A DNA stretch of 64,000 nt. Source: Thunnus maccoyii. Taxonomy: Eukaryota; Chordata; Actinopteri; Scombriformes; Scombridae. The DNA lies in assembly GCF_910596095.1 (NCBI RefSeq), contig NC_056540.1, positions 23,906,001 to 23,970,000 on the forward strand, written 5' to 3'. Under the pieces are notes generated by a model. The model was not told where the DNA came from. It ran no database searches and worked only from the letters and a program-made list of their open reading frames with translations. Shown piece by piece: positions 25,688-38,367 of this stretch. The number at the start of each line of letters is the position of its first letter. The first letter of the stretch is position 1. Position numbers and translations under genes: made by a program.

Positions 25688-28600
25688 CTGTGCAAAAGAT
25701 GATAAATAACATGAATCTATTATTAAACCCCTTTTTTTAAAAATCATGAAGGAAGCATTAATGATGTAAGTTAGCAACTCAACCTTTATTTATAGATTTT
25801 TGTTTTGTTTGTTTTTTGAAGGGAACATTTTGGCAACATTGCGATCAAAATTTTAATTTCCTTACCTGAATCATCTGCGGGTGCTGCTGCCCGCGAGGGT
25901 CGTCCCCTCCGAGCAGGTCTCTTTGGAGTCGTCTCTTGGTCGTCTTGCTGTTGCTCCTCCTCATCCTGGAGAAATAAATAAATAAATAAGTAACAGTGTT
26001 TTATTAAAACGTTCATTCCACAAAGTCAAATTAGAGTTTAAATAAGATGAGAAGTGCACATAAAATAGCAGTGAGTGAAAGACGGAAGTAAAGATTTAAA
26101 AAAGGACAAGACATTTGTACATAAAAACTGTTAATTTTACTCCCAACTTACATCATCCGGTTTCTTCTCACTGCAGCTCTCCTCTTTTACCTCCTCTTGT
26201 CCCTCTGACTGGCTCACTGAAGAGGAACAACCTGAAAAAAGTTACATGTCAGACTATAATGGCAACTCAATCTGTTCCTAACTGACAATTTTGTGATTGT
26301 TTTGTTTTGTGAAGTTTTGTCTCTATAATAAGTATCCAAATCTGAAGTGTTTGAGATATACAGGAACCTCTGTGGTAATTTCTCATTTTCATAAATAATC
26401 ATTTAATTTGAAATAAAGTGTTTCTAGTGTCTCTGTGTGTTTGTGTGTGTGTGCTTGATTGTTTTCCTCACCGCTGTCTTTGTCAGGTTGTTGCTCGCTT
26501 TGTTCTTGCTCACCGGTGTCTTTCTTCACCTCCTCTTCAGACTGGGTTTCCTGTAGAATAAACGTGGACTACACATCAAGACATATAAATAACATTTTGG
26601 ATAAAGGTAACCATCTTCCATAGAGGGATGAAGAGAAGTGAAAACCGGCTGAGAGGGAACAACTGCGGACTAAGATGCAGAGAAGACAAGACAACAAATC
26701 TCACCTCCACAGATTCATCCATTTCCTCTGACCTCTTCTTCTTCACTGCTGGTTCGCCTGAAAGTGAAATATTACAGGTCAAAACTGATGGAAAATATGC
26801 AGCATCATTTATTTTATATACAACGGACATCCAGAAAATGTTTAGTAAAGTTTTAACTCATAGCAAAGCTGCCAGCCTTCCTTTATGCCAACTATCATTT
26901 CTAAATTACTCATTCATACTATTTTACAGGTTGATAACAGTAAAGACAGCAAAATAAAACCTGCGTAACTCAACTTAATGCTATGAAATGCATAAATCAG
27001 CTGGTGAGGTTAGGCTCACTCATTTTGTCTTTTAGTAACGGTGAATGTCCTAACTGACACGTGGCCCTAACTGACCAAAAACGTGTTTATGTGTGTAAGT
27101 TTTCTCTTTGGAGTCAAAGTTTTCTGCACCTTCACTGTCCTCTGGAGCCGGAGACGGCGGACTGGTCTGACTTCCTCGCCGACCGCTTTTCTTTGGCCCA
27201 CCTTCCTCTTCAGTTCCCTACAGATTATGGAAAAATATAATGATAGAAAACAGAATACAGTCACAGTAAAATTAACTTCAAAGTGAGTTCAAGTGCTGCA
27301 CAAAATATTGTTGTCTGCTGAAATGTTTGATGAAATGTGTGTGACTAAAGTAAAAAAAACTTGACAATTATCTAACAATGTCACATGAACAGAAACATGC
27401 ACTGCACTTATACTAATAAACCGATAATGTTAAGCGTCTGATATTTGTGTACACAGTGCAGCTTGTACCTCTTCTTTCTCTGGTGATTTCCCAGACAAGG
27501 TTTTATTGACACCCTCCTCGTCTTTATTCTCATCTTTCTTCTGAGTATCTGGGGTAAAAATAAAATCATAGCACATCAAGGAAAACACTCGAGATTCTTG
27601 TAGGAGTTTATTCTACACTCTGCAGCACTTGTCAACAGGTTAAATATAATGTAATATAAAGCTGAATTCATTATTAAAGTTCATCCATTTCCACATTATA
27701 TGGTGAGTCACAAACATTTAGGATTACTAAATCATCAGATCATTACTTTTTTCAGGCCCTGGCATCAACCGTGTTTCCAATCTAAAGTGACCATCTTACC
27801 AGCAGGGTTTTCTTTGGCTGTCGCTCCTGAACGTCTTCCTCTGCGGCTCGGAGTCTCCTCCAACTTCTCAGGTTCTTTAGGTTGGTCTTTCTCCAACTCC
27901 TCTGTGCTTTTGGATGATCGTCCCCTGCGCAGCGTTTTGACTTCTGCAACCTTCTCCTGATCAGTTTCCTGAAGACAAATATCCATTTATCAAAACAATG
28001 TGAAGCCAAAATATGTCAAACAAAAACATGTATCCGCAGAAATAGTTTTCAGTATGGATGGTTCTACAGTATGTACAGTGACAGTGCAGTATGAAAATGC
28101 CTTATTTACCTCAGCAGATGGTTGCTCTTTACTTTCCTTTTCATCCCTCTCTTCACCTGATCGATTGCAAAAAAAATAAATAAGCGTATTATTTAATAGA
28201 ATTGTTACAATCATCTGTCAAAACACAGATTGATAAAGTTATTCTTAAGTTGCTGGACAGCAAACTGACCACTAAAGACTTTAAACTCAATTTTAAATTT
28301 TGTAAGTCTAAATGTCAAACTTGGACAAATCAAATTCTTATGATCTCTGAATCTTTGTACTGTGGTAGTGAAAATAAATCGCAGCTGTAATACCAGATTC
28401 TTTCACTGCTGCAACTTTCTGACTGGACAGCTTTCGTTTACGTCCTCCTCTTCCCTCCGTCTTCTCTTCCTGCAAAGCAAAAAAGTGTTAATACAAAAGG
28501 GACCATATCAACACCTAATTAATTGTGTAAAAGCTGAATTTCAAACAGACTGTTTGACAGACAGTAAAAACAGTTACCTTTTCTGACAGGTCCGATCCCT

Positions 28601-31600
28601 TCTCATCTTCCTGGCTGTCTGAGCTCGACACATTACCTGAAAAATACAAACAGCAAAGACTGAGACCAATTTGAACAATTACCAAAATTATGTCCTCTGA
28701 AGACATTTTCACACTTTTCAAACTTTAAATGTCTTATTTGCAAGAAAAGTTTCTCAACTATAGATCAGAAAGAATTCACTCTAAGACTTTCAGACAGAAG
28801 TGATCAATGTAGCAGCAAAGGAACAAATAAAATGACTCACTGGTTTGTTTCACCAGTTTGGACTGAATCTCTGGTTCTTCTTCTCTGACCTCCTCTGTCT
28901 TCTCTGGAATACTGGTTTCCATCTAAACATTATTGATAAAGGACGCACAGATCAACAAAGGAGGACAAAACATACACAGCAGGTAAACAGGAGAAACAAG
29001 TCAGATAAACAGGTTAAAGGACAGGAAGTTACATGTGAACAGAGTATCAGCATGTGACTAAATGTGAACACTTACAGTTTGTGGATCACTCGTCTCTGCT
29101 GCAACATTTTCTCCTTCCTGAGCCTCAATCTCAACTTCACCTAGTGATGAAAAGAAGTAGGGTTCAAATTTACTTAAAATATCCAACATATACAATTATT
29201 TACAAATGTTATACAAAAGATTAATTATTTTTAATGTTCAAATTAGTTAAGACAAAAGACTTACTGTTATCTACGTCCGTTTTGGCCTGGCTGTCCTCAG
29301 CTGGCGCCTCCTCTGCCTTTTGTTCAAGAGAGACGAATTTTAGTGTTAGTCATACATGAGAATTTAAGAAAGTAAACAATTCAAATTTGCATAGCGTGAC
29401 TGGTACCTCACCTTGGGACACGTCTTTGTGTCTGCAACGTCTGGCTCAGTTTGCTCTGAAATAATAACAAGATTCTTTGTTAATAGTCAGCCAGAGAGAC
29501 TTTTGTTCTGTTCAACAAGAGTATTTTCAATTCCTTACCTTGTTTACTGGAAATTTCTGAAACTTGTTGAGCAGCAAGTGTATCAGAAACAACAACGTCT
29601 GTGTTTCCTCTGACCTCTTCTGTTTCAGACACAACAGCATCAGCAACTGAAATATTGTAAAAAGTAAAACAGTAAATGAACGCCATGAGGTTGATGCACA
29701 GACAATGCCTGGCCAATTAATTGCTGAATTACACTGGAAATCACACAAAAAATAAACAACACAAGAAGTAAGATTAGAATTTGAGCTGCGATAGGAGATG
29801 TGAGAAATTTACCATATTTGTCAGCAGGTGGTGCCGAGTTCTCATCTGTTTTCTGTGTTTCAGGAGTGATCTCTGCACTTTTAGCTTCTTCCTCATTTGA
29901 AGGAGCCTGACATTCATTTGAGGTAGTATCAGCCTCCTGCAAAGAAAGACAGAACGATGATTTTCCACAGAATACCATGTTAGAAAATGGTACTTGCAAA
30001 TATACGTGCCAATTTTCAAATTGTTAAAAACATATTTTTTTCTCTACAAGACACTTTTAGGGAGAAGTGAATAAAAGCCAGGATGTCATTTCCTTTAACA
30101 GGACAAAGGCATTATTCATCTTATAAATGTGACATGAATTTTTTACCTGTGGAGCAGGCAACCCAGAAGTCTCAACCTTTGACACATCCATTTCTCTCTT
30201 CATGTCTTCAGACTCATCTATAAAGAGACACACAATTATTATTAAATTCATGGAAACATTATGGTAACAAATAAAACATGAATTTGTTTTTTATTTACCT
30301 GCAGCATTTCGTTTTTCATCAACAAGCTTGGCAGTTTCTTGAGGCACAGCAGGTGATGGCTCAGCAGTTGTAACCTCAGTTTTAGCAGCTGTCTGCACAT
30401 TCGCGGGAGGATGCTGCTCTTCCTCTTTAGCTGAAGAGGTTTCCATCGGTTGTGGAGCTGGCGGAGTCACCTCTGGTTCTTCCCTTGCGTCTTGTCTAAT
30501 AAAGCTGGAGGACACTGCGCTGTCAGGGTCCATGGAGAGCAGAGTCAGAGCCGCTTCTTTCATTTTCATATCCGCATCCTGAAGCGTCATCTCAGGGGTC
30601 ACGTCCTCTCGACCGCTCTCCGTTTGAAGTCTCGCGTCCACCGCGGTGCAAACGTCCATTAGCGTCAGCAGAGCGTCAGCCTCAACTGGCACAGCTGGCA
30701 TCTCACGTGACTCTGTCTCGCCTTCGGATGGTTCGGGTGTGATGTCGCTTAATGCGTCGCAGGTATCGTCAGAAAACGAGGTGGTGACGGTGGTGGTGAC
30801 GGGTTCGGAGTCTGTGCTCGTGTCCTGGAGAAGAGAGAGTTTCTTTGGCTGCTCCTCTGCTTCTAGACTCGGAGAGGAAACCGAAGACTTTGAAGATTTA
30901 TCAGACTTTTCCACTTTGTCTTCTCTAGATGCTTTCTTCTCTTCTTGCGTATCGTCTTTCTTTTCTGGAACTTTATCCTTCTTGTCCAGTTTTTTCTTTG
31001 CGCTCTTGATCTCACATTTCTCGTGGAGAGCTTCTTCAGAGACTTTCTGCTGTTCCTTTGCATTTCCCTCTTTTTTCTTCTCCTTTGTTGTCTCAGGTTT
31101 GCTGATAGGTGCACCTCCTGTACTTTTGACCTCTAAACTCTGAACTTTCTTATCTGTTTTTGATAACAGTGGAGTCTTTGTCTCGTCTTTGGATTTGGAT
31201 TTGGATTTTTCCAAGATTTTTCCCTTTTCTGTTGGTTTGACTCTTTTTGGGTCTTTGTCAGTTTCAGAGCTGGACTTATTTGATTTCTGGCTATCTTGAT
31301 CAGTTTTTGTCTTCTCTTTCTCGTTGTCTTTACTATCTGTTTTGGATTTGAGTTTATCTCCTTGCCTGTCTTCAGTGTGGCTCTTTGACCTTTTCAGGAC
31401 TTCCTTGGAGTGTTTGTCTTTCTTCTTGCTGCCATCTGACCCAGGATCCATGTCAGAACGATCTTCAGAGGAGCCAGCTGAATCAGGGCGGAGCAGCTGC
31501 TTGAAATCACTTTTGGCTGAAGTTTTCTCTCCTTTGGCCTTTTCTTTCTCTTTCACCTTATCTTTCTCTTTGTCCTTTTCTCTAATTTTGTCCTTTTCTT

Positions 31601-34600
31601 TCTCCTTGTCCTTCTCTGTTTTGGCAGCCTCCATGGATGGAGCTTTCATCTTCTTGGCCATAGCATCTTTAAGACCCTCGTCGACGATACCTTCAGACAC
31701 AGATGCCTTTCCCTCTCTTGTACTTCCTGTCATTTTCTTCTCACTTTTGACCTTAGGCTTCTTCTCACCTTTCTCTTCAGAGGACACTTTACCAGCAGCA
31801 CCTTCCTTCTGCTGAGATTCGTCTGCCTGATGTTCGGATTTTTTCTCCTGCTTTTGTTTGAGCTTGGCACGTTCATCTGACACGCTGCGCTCTTTCTCTT
31901 TGCGTTCTTTAGAATGAAGTTCTTTGCGGGACGACCGGTCAAATTTTCCGACTGAACGTTGCCTGAGAGCCTCTTGGGAACCTTGCTCCAACTCCAAGAT
32001 GAAGGAGTGTGTCCTGCCTTTGTCAGACAGCTTTTTGGTGTCACTGGAATCCTCTGAGATGCTGCCGCTCATCCTTCGGTGCCTCTCGTCAGACGATGCT
32101 GTTTCTGATAGATTTCTCATCAGCTTCTGTTGGGGGTTCCTTGATGCTGCAGATTTCACATCCTAATTTTGAAAAAAAACAAAACACAGTGTCACCTGTT
32201 ACAACTCACCACTTCAAGTGTTAACCACTAACCTTTTGTAAAAATCAGTTTCATTCATGATGAATTTCACGTACTGCTTTCCTAGATCCTTCTCCTGTAT
32301 CTCCTTTCTTCTTGCTTGAAACATCTCCTTCTTTCCTGAAGGATGAAAATGATTCATGCATTTACACATCATACATCGCAAAAGTGCCTAAATATCACGT
32401 TATGTTGTTCTGCAGAAGCTACATGAATTCTTAGCTTTTGTATACCTTGAGTCTAGCTTCCTCTTCCTATTGAGAGCCATTTTCTTCTCCAGAACTTTCC
32501 TTTCCTTGCGAGCCTCTTTGGCTCTGGGGCCCTCCAGCCCAGCGGAGTCTCCACTCTTTTGTTTTTTCTGATCTGTGTGGGAAATTATGACCGTTAACTG
32601 ATGTAACAAATAAGTGTACACAAAGCTATTTTCATGACATGATCAATTTTTAAGCCACAGACTAGCAGCGTGACAAAACAAACCGGACATCAAACACTGT
32701 AATTCATAAATTATGTATGAACACATCTGAAGTCAAGGTTTAGATACAATTACATAAATACGGTAACTACATAATGCTTTATGTCTTCTACAATGTTACA
32801 CTGAAATGTTGTGGAAACTCACTACAACATTACATTCAACCAAACATAAAAGGAGGAACAACTTGTGGTTTATTTTTTTCTTTCTGTGCACACACAGGAT
32901 CTCAAAATAAGATCAAAACTTAAGTCCTAAAAATCAACAAGAACCAGAGGTCTCAAGCCAAATTCAAACCCGCGACAGTGACAGTGCCCGGTGCCTGTGT
33001 ATGTCTGCTGAATCATCACTATGACTAGTTTAACCTTGAATATAGGAGAGAGAAAAGTAGTGGACACAAAGTGGCAAACACAGGACAGACAGAAATACCT
33101 TGTTCTTCAGCCTGTGCTGCTTTCTGTTTGCGCTTCTCTTCCATTCGCTCTCTGTTTTGCTGTCTCTTGTGCAGCCTTTCCTCTTTGTCCTTTGCCTAAA
33201 ATACACAATTGATTTGAGTGAAAAAAAGATATCATCAATCAACATGTGTTCGGGTTTCGTACCATTTTAAAATTCATGAACGTATTTGTCAAGTAAAGCC
33301 TTTGATTTTGCTACAACCACATTTAAACTATGCATCTATATAACTCACCGCAGATCTACGACGTTCCTCCACAGTGATTTCGTCATCTGAGTCACTATAG
33401 TAACGGGAGTAGAGGAAGGGCTTGTGAACGTAGGCCTTGCGGCGGGGTTTACGCTCTTTGTCTTCTTCTCCTGCGTCTCCACTGGCTTCTTTCTGTTCTG
33501 ATCTCTCACCTTGATGTGGAGGAAGAAAAACATCAGAATCCAGTGTTGCAAGAACACAGATAATTCTGTGGCAGTAACCTTGTTGAACATTTTATGGTAA
33601 AAGTTTGCTTAAAAACTCATGCAGGAATAAAAAGGTGAGACCGTCTGGTGGAAGCTCTCCCTCTTCAGAAGAATCAGACGGCGGCTCCTCATCTTCACTT
33701 TCTTCCTCAAATGACGACAGGTCGCTGGTGTGGACAGAGCTCACTGTAATGTCACTCAGGCCTTCCAGGTCGGAGTCCTCCAAAGAGTATTCTGCAGAGA
33801 AAAGACACAATTAATAAAATTATTTTTCTCTATTTAAACTTCACTGTTATTAATAAAAGGAACAAGCATTTGAAAACCAACATTGTGCTTATCAAAAATG
33901 TACGTGCCTTTATATAAATCCTCCTTCTAAGGATGTGTTAACCAAGATAAATTGTAATATAGAAAAAGCAGGTCTGATATTCCCAGAAAAATAATCATTG
34001 TTATTTGATATAATCTATTGACTAATTGTAAATATAACATGTAAATATAATGTAAGAAGAGGACTGATGAAACCTGGACATGTATTACATTTGCCAACAA
34101 GACATATTGATATTGCTTGTTTAGTCCAAATCCCAAGCTACAATTTAGCAATTTTGCTTGATAAATGACTTAAATTGCTGGTGAATCACCTAAAAATCAT
34201 CATTTTAGCTCTAATAATTTAGTGCAGGTTTTGTCAAAAAATATTTTTGCATGTATATTACAAAGTACAGCAGCTGACCTTCCTTTATCCTCTCTCTGGC
34301 TTTCTGCTTGGCTTGACTGGTGGATTTGAGTAAATCATCATCCTGCTTCTCCTCTGCGGGTTTTCCACTTGTTTTGCTGGCAGCTTTGTCCTTCTCCTCC
34401 TCAGTCTGGTCTTGAGCTCCTGACTCTTCCTCTTCCATCTTTACATCCTCTGTGAATCTTTCTTTTCCCACTTCCATCTGATCCTGCATGTCTTCTGTCT
34501 TCACTTCTAACACCTGGACCTCTGACGCCAGCTTTGCTTCCTCTGCCTCTTCCATTGACTTCCCGTTATGGTGGTTGTCTCCTTCCTCAACAAGACTCAT

Positions 34601-37452
34601 GTCCTGCTCACTGTCCTCCACTAGCTGCATGGGCTCATCTGAAGCTTGGCCTCTCCGTCCTTTCTCAGTGCCCGAGCTGGCTCTGACGCTAGCCTCCTGG
34701 TTGAGAGAGGTTATGGTGTCAAGGATGGACATGGCGTCGCTGGCTGCAGTGGTAGCTGGAGCGGATGATGAGGCTGTGAAAACATGAACATGCAGTTAAC
34801 TACGTCCATGTAAACCAGTCTGTTTATTTGAACATTTTGGAGAAGTATATCATTCTGTTTGTACCTCCCCCACAAGAAACTTGTGGTGCAAAGTCAGCTA
34901 CAAAGCAGCTTTCACTGTCTTCTCAAAGTTAGTCCAGAAAGGATGAACAAGTTTCAGGTACTATGCACCTTATAAACTGAATGAGCTGCAAACTGCCCTC
35001 TTGCTAGATTCTCTTATTTTGCTTGGAGAGTTTAAAGTTTTATTATCTGATGTTTGAAATGACACTCGTAAATGTTTTTATTAATTTTCTTTTGTCACTT
35101 GATTGTTGGTTGCTTATCTGTATTGTTCTTTTATGCTTGTTCTATAGTTATTTGTCTATGAATGTTTCTTGTTTTCAGGTCTTTCATGAAAAACAGATTT
35201 TGATCTCAATGAGACTACTTAATTAAATACAGCTGCTTAATGCTTCCTGCTAAGTTCTAATTTCAGCAGTGTATAAATCTGAATCCTTAGTGCACTCTGA
35301 GAGGCAGCCTCCATGTCATACATTACATACTGTACATCATAACAGGGAAAAACAGAAGGGGATGAAAGTTTACTAGAAAATATGAGTGAGCTCTATTATG
35401 CACTTCAACATGTTGAGAAATATGTTTATCCTCTTTCTGAGAATTAGAAGAGGAAGCAAATACGTATGTTTGTTAAAATCATCCGGAACTGTTTTCTTTC
35501 ATTTGCAACGAATGAAGGGGAAATCCAAAAAGGAAGATGGCTGCTGTCTGAAGGTCAGTAGATACCAGCCACCAGTGGACACCTGCATGCTCACCTCCCT
35601 ATGTAGGGAGCCAAGAGGGAAAAGAATTATCCTCAAAAGCAAACAACCACAAATAAAACATGCCGTGTACCTTGCTCAGGAATGCTGCTGTCAGGTTTGC
35701 TCTCTATTGAAGGCTGTGGGACCGGTGGCTCTTCAGCACAGCTGCCAGGTGACAGAAATTCACGGACGACCCTCTCCACCTGTGGCCTGAAGATGTGGTT
35801 GATTTTGGGATCCACCACCTGGGCCACGATCCTGTCCACTCCCTGCTCCAGCATCCCAGATCTATGAGGGACAGTTAGCTTTAACTTTGTGTGACTTGCA
35901 CATAAAATTGGGTATAAAAAAGAAGAGAGAATGAGAAGAGATTAAGACTAGAAGGGGGATAAAAGGTGTTCCTTCTGACTTACTGCAGCACGAGCTGTCT
36001 GATGTTGTTTCTCAGCTGGTTCTTGTTCAAATGAGGGCTCCATGTGTGGTTAGAAAGGTGATTAGAAACAAAGTTGTCCACTCTTTGTTTCAGGTTCAAG
36101 TAAGCTGGCTGCAAGAGATGTTGAATGATTAACAGTTACAGTACATTATGGATAACCAAAAACACAAAAAACAAACCTATGCATGTACCCTCAGTGCTAA
36201 AAACAACATGTTAAAGGACTGTACTGTTGTTATGGCAGCAACTAACAATTATACACAACTAACAATTTTTAGGGTTTGATAACTATTTGTTAATGAGGTA
36301 TTACAGGAAGGTTCACCTCTTATTGGTTTAATTGATCCCAAAAATATGTAAAAATCAATGTGTAAAACAAAATAACTTAATCATGGATTACTTTATGGCC
36401 AACTGCCCATATAACATCAATTATTTGGGGTAATATCAACGTTTTATGATAATTTGTATCATCAAATGTGCAAATCCAATCTCTGGCAAAGGGAGAGGTT
36501 ACAATTTCAATACTTTTCTACATATTGGGTTTAAATTAGAAGAAAAGAAAAGCAATATATTAAAAGGAAAAGTAATTGATCTAGCAAATAAAAGTACTTT
36601 ATTTCAACAGGATAATCCACTCAGTATCAATACAGATTTTTTTAGACTGCAGAAAAACTTTAAGTGGGATTACTGTGCTGTTTTGAGCTGTTGTATTTAA
36701 GGATCTGTCTCTTTTCTTTTTTCGTGTATATGTATGTATAAAATGAATTTGTATATGCAGACCGGAAAATAATTTCTAAATTCTGCTATCCAGGGAGTCC
36801 TGGATATGAATATATAACACACACATAAATACACAAATAAAGCCATTGTCAACTAAACATAGGTAAACGCACCAACATTTCTCAGCTGCATCATCATAAG
36901 TAAACAACACAACTTTGTGTAGCCATTAGCTGACCTAAAGGCGACTAAATGTCCGGTGTGATGCATTAACATCCTTAGTTAATTAATGAATGGAAATGAA
37001 TGAGAACCGCTGGCTTTATCGGTAGGTAGGAAAAGACGGACTCTTTCCTTAAAAAAGAAACACAAAAATAACCTTCCTCCTCACAAATGGACGCTTATTT
37101 TTAAGACCAACAGTAAAATAACGAGCTACTGACTAACTAACTAACATTATGGGATGTTTCCAGTTGGGTTTTAGCTAGCTTTGGTAGCCCAATATTATAT
37201 ATAAAATAATATAAATATGTAATGTGGACTCTTAACTACGCTATAAACGTTAAATTAGCAGCTAAGTTACGCGACATACTAAAAGTAGCTAATCACTGTG
37301 AGACATCACAATATGAAGACGCTGTCAACCGTTACCTTTGTATCAACGTCTGCCAGACAGTCCCTCCTGAACTGGTCGAACAGACCCTGAGTTTTTAAAT
37401 GGCTGACGATCATTGACACCAGCTGAGGGTCTCCCGGAGGTAACCCGGCCAT
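24111..37452 (-). CDS. bod1l1: bod1l1: biorientation of chromosomes in cell division 1-like 1
   Basis: Thirty coding exons totalling 5103 nt (1700 aa) could be joined in frame using GT-AG sites. The first exon opens MAGLPPGDPQLVSMIVSHLK and continues TQGLFDQFRRDCLADVDTK, the BOD1-family Shg1 domain. Further landmarks match BOD1L1: AMSILDTITSLNQEAS in exon 4, LSDITVSSVHTSDLSSFEE in exon 5, AYVHKPFLYSRYYSDSDDE in exon 6, ERKVLEKKMAL in exon 8, and a C-terminus ending SKRAKR. Human BOD1L1 protects stalled replication forks by stabilising RAD51 and restraining resection, and the Shg1 domain links it to SET1/COMPASS-type complexes; nuclear location is expected. At 1700 aa it is much shorter than the human protein (about 3050 aa), mainly because exon 10 is smaller. 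The rest of the gene is described in the following five entries. Confidence 0.93.
25866..30217 (-). CDS. bod1l1: bod1l1 exons 11-27: array of small exons with AT-hook-like motifs
   Basis: Seventeen exons: 30147-30217, 29813-29936, 29539-29646, 29412-29455, 29265-29316, 29076-29140, 28841-28922, 28578-28636, 28394-28469, 28110-28156, 27800-27968, 27469-27548, 27130-27217, 26705-26757, 26472-26550, 26152-26231 and 25866-25965. Sizes are 44-169 nt. From exon 14 onward, intron phases alternate strictly 0,1,0,1. Exons running phase 1 to 0 encode acidic spacers (for example GEERDEKESKEQPSAE). Many exons running phase 0 to 1 encode basic Arg-Gly motifs: GRGGRKRK (exon 19), LRRGRSS and SRRGRRSG (exon 21), SGRRGSQ (exon 23), ARRGRPSRAAA (exon 27). 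The last is a good AT-hook core. The pattern looks like repeated duplication of a two-exon unit. Confidence 0.85.
30299..32162 (-). CDS. bod1l1: bod1l1 exon 10: large lysine/glutamate-rich exon
   Basis: An 1864-nt exon (acceptor AATTAG before 32162, donor CAG|GTAAAT at 30298) coding for 621 residues of low-complexity K/E/S/D-rich sequence, including an EKDKEKEKDK-type run around the middle. It is the counterpart of the giant central exon of mammalian BOD1L1. Few positions are conserved, but an RMSGSISEDSSD motif near the start and a more hydrophobic patch (ADALLTLMDVCTAVDARLQ) near the end are distinctive. The protein is predicted disordered. Several antisense and shifted ORFs in this interval are by-products of its biased composition. 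Confidence 0.88.
32275..33791 (-). CDS. bod1l1: bod1l1 exons 5-9: conserved middle segment
   Basis: Exons 33642-33791, 33349-33509, 33099-33195, 32446-32572 and 32275-32335. They carry the acidic EEESEDEEPPSDSSEEGELPPDG stretch in part, then HKPFLYSRYYSDSDDEITVEE, then Arg/Lys/Glu-rich charged helices (ERMEEKRKQK; KEARKERKVLEKKMALNRK). Phases at the ends of exons 5-9 are 1, 0, 1, 2, 0. The donor of exon 5 (G|GTCTCA at 33641-33640) is weak but is the only one that keeps the frame into exon 6. Exon 9 ends with GCA|GTACGTGA. Confidence 0.85.
34279..37452 (-). CDS. bod1l1: bod1l1 exons 1-4: Shg1 domain and first acidic region
   Basis: Exons 37336-37452, 35984-36108, 35671-35861 and 34279-34773. 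Exons 1-3 encode the COMPASS Shg1/BOD1 domain, roughly residues 8-120, including QGLFDQFRRDCLADVDTK, NKNQLRNNIRQ and GVDRIVAQVVDPKINHIFRP. This is the part shared with BOD1. Exon 4 starts with an Ala/Ser stretch, then AMSILDTITSLNQEAS, then a Glu/Asp/Lys-rich disordered region. Intron phases after exons 1-4 are 0, 2, 1 and 1. The start ATG at 37452 is followed by a short Gly/Pro leader; the long proline-rich N-terminal leader of mammalian BOD1L1 is absent. Confidence 0.9.
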
Positions 37453-37559
37453 ATCTGAATGTTTTAAACTTAGATTCAAGAGATTAACGATGAAGAAACA
37501 TCAGGATATATCCGATTGAAGCGCTGCAGCGTTGTGTTGTGTTTGGTGCAGTTGGAGGT

Positions 37560-37610
37560 TTGACCCGGATGAATGGACGGTTGAACCGGAAGCGCTGTGA
37601 GAGTGAGGGT
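37560..37610 (-). promoter_or_regulatory. ETS-like site upstream of bod1l1
   Basis: ACCGGAAGCG at 37585-37594, about 135 bp upstream of the bod1l1 start codon, fits an ETS/GABPA core common in housekeeping promoters. There is no TATA box at an obvious distance. Confidence 0.35.
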
Positions 37611-37639
37611 TTCATTTACCAAAGTAAGAGTCGAGTAAC

Positions 37640-37892
37640 ACACGTTCTCAAAGTAAGGTGGCTCGGGGCTCTTGAGGGGGATTCAGCAAAAAGGGGGAAT
37701 CATTTATTTTCACTATAATTCCATCCATAAGTGACACTATCACAGAATGTATGACTATTTTGGTCATGGGTTTCATATACTTTCTTTAATAAAACATCTA
37801 AAATTAGAAATCGATCAGATGGGGGCCTGGGGTCTAATTTGTGTCAGTTTAGGGTTCCTTGACATAAAAAAGTTTGAGAACCTCTGTTTTCA
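37640..37892. mobile_element. hAT-like repeat remnant upstream of bod1l1
   Basis: The right end reads AAAAAGTTTGAGAACCTCTG and the body contains GGGTTCCTTGACATAAAA, wording typical of hAT-type MITEs in fishes. It is directly followed by the dispersed repeat at 37893. Confidence 0.4.
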
Positions 37893-38367
37893 GATGTATG
37901 TAAAAGACTCTATTTTGAATAAGAATGTGTGTCTGATATAGTTTTTCCACAAAAAAAAAAAGTTAAATTATCTTGTTAAAATCCTTAAAATGACATCTGT
38001 TCCTTCTACCTCCAGAATCAAGAAATATGTAAATATATTTCATCTCAAAAGTTTAACTGCTGGACACAAGATGTCTCCTGCTTCACTGTAACATCCATTC
38101 TCAGTGTTTGTGCACTGGAGGCTTCAAGCTTTCACATCACACTTCTAGAAGTTGAATATTGGACCATGATTCACTTCCAAACCAGTTGTGATGTCACAAA
38201 TCATGCTCGTAGACCTGCCCCTTAAAATTGGAATTTTAATTAGCACAGAGAATGTGAAAGCAGCCTTCTAGTGTCAAACTCTGCGCATACATCATTCTGC
38301 ACAGTGAAGCTCAAACATCCAACTGTAACAACAAGAAGCAAAACACATTTTTGAGTGGAAGGGGACT
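37893..38367. repeat. dispersed repeat, copy B of a roughly 480-bp pair
   Basis: The counterpart of 20408-20900 in the same orientation; landmarks are TGTTTGTGCACTGGAGGC and TGATGTCACAAATCATGCTC. Confidence 0.75.

Noticed and set aside
30450-32166. Several long plus-strand ORFs, for example Ser/Leu/Phe-rich ones at 30646-31143 and 31324-31815
   Set aside because: Antisense readings of the Lys/Glu-rich bod1l1 exon 10.
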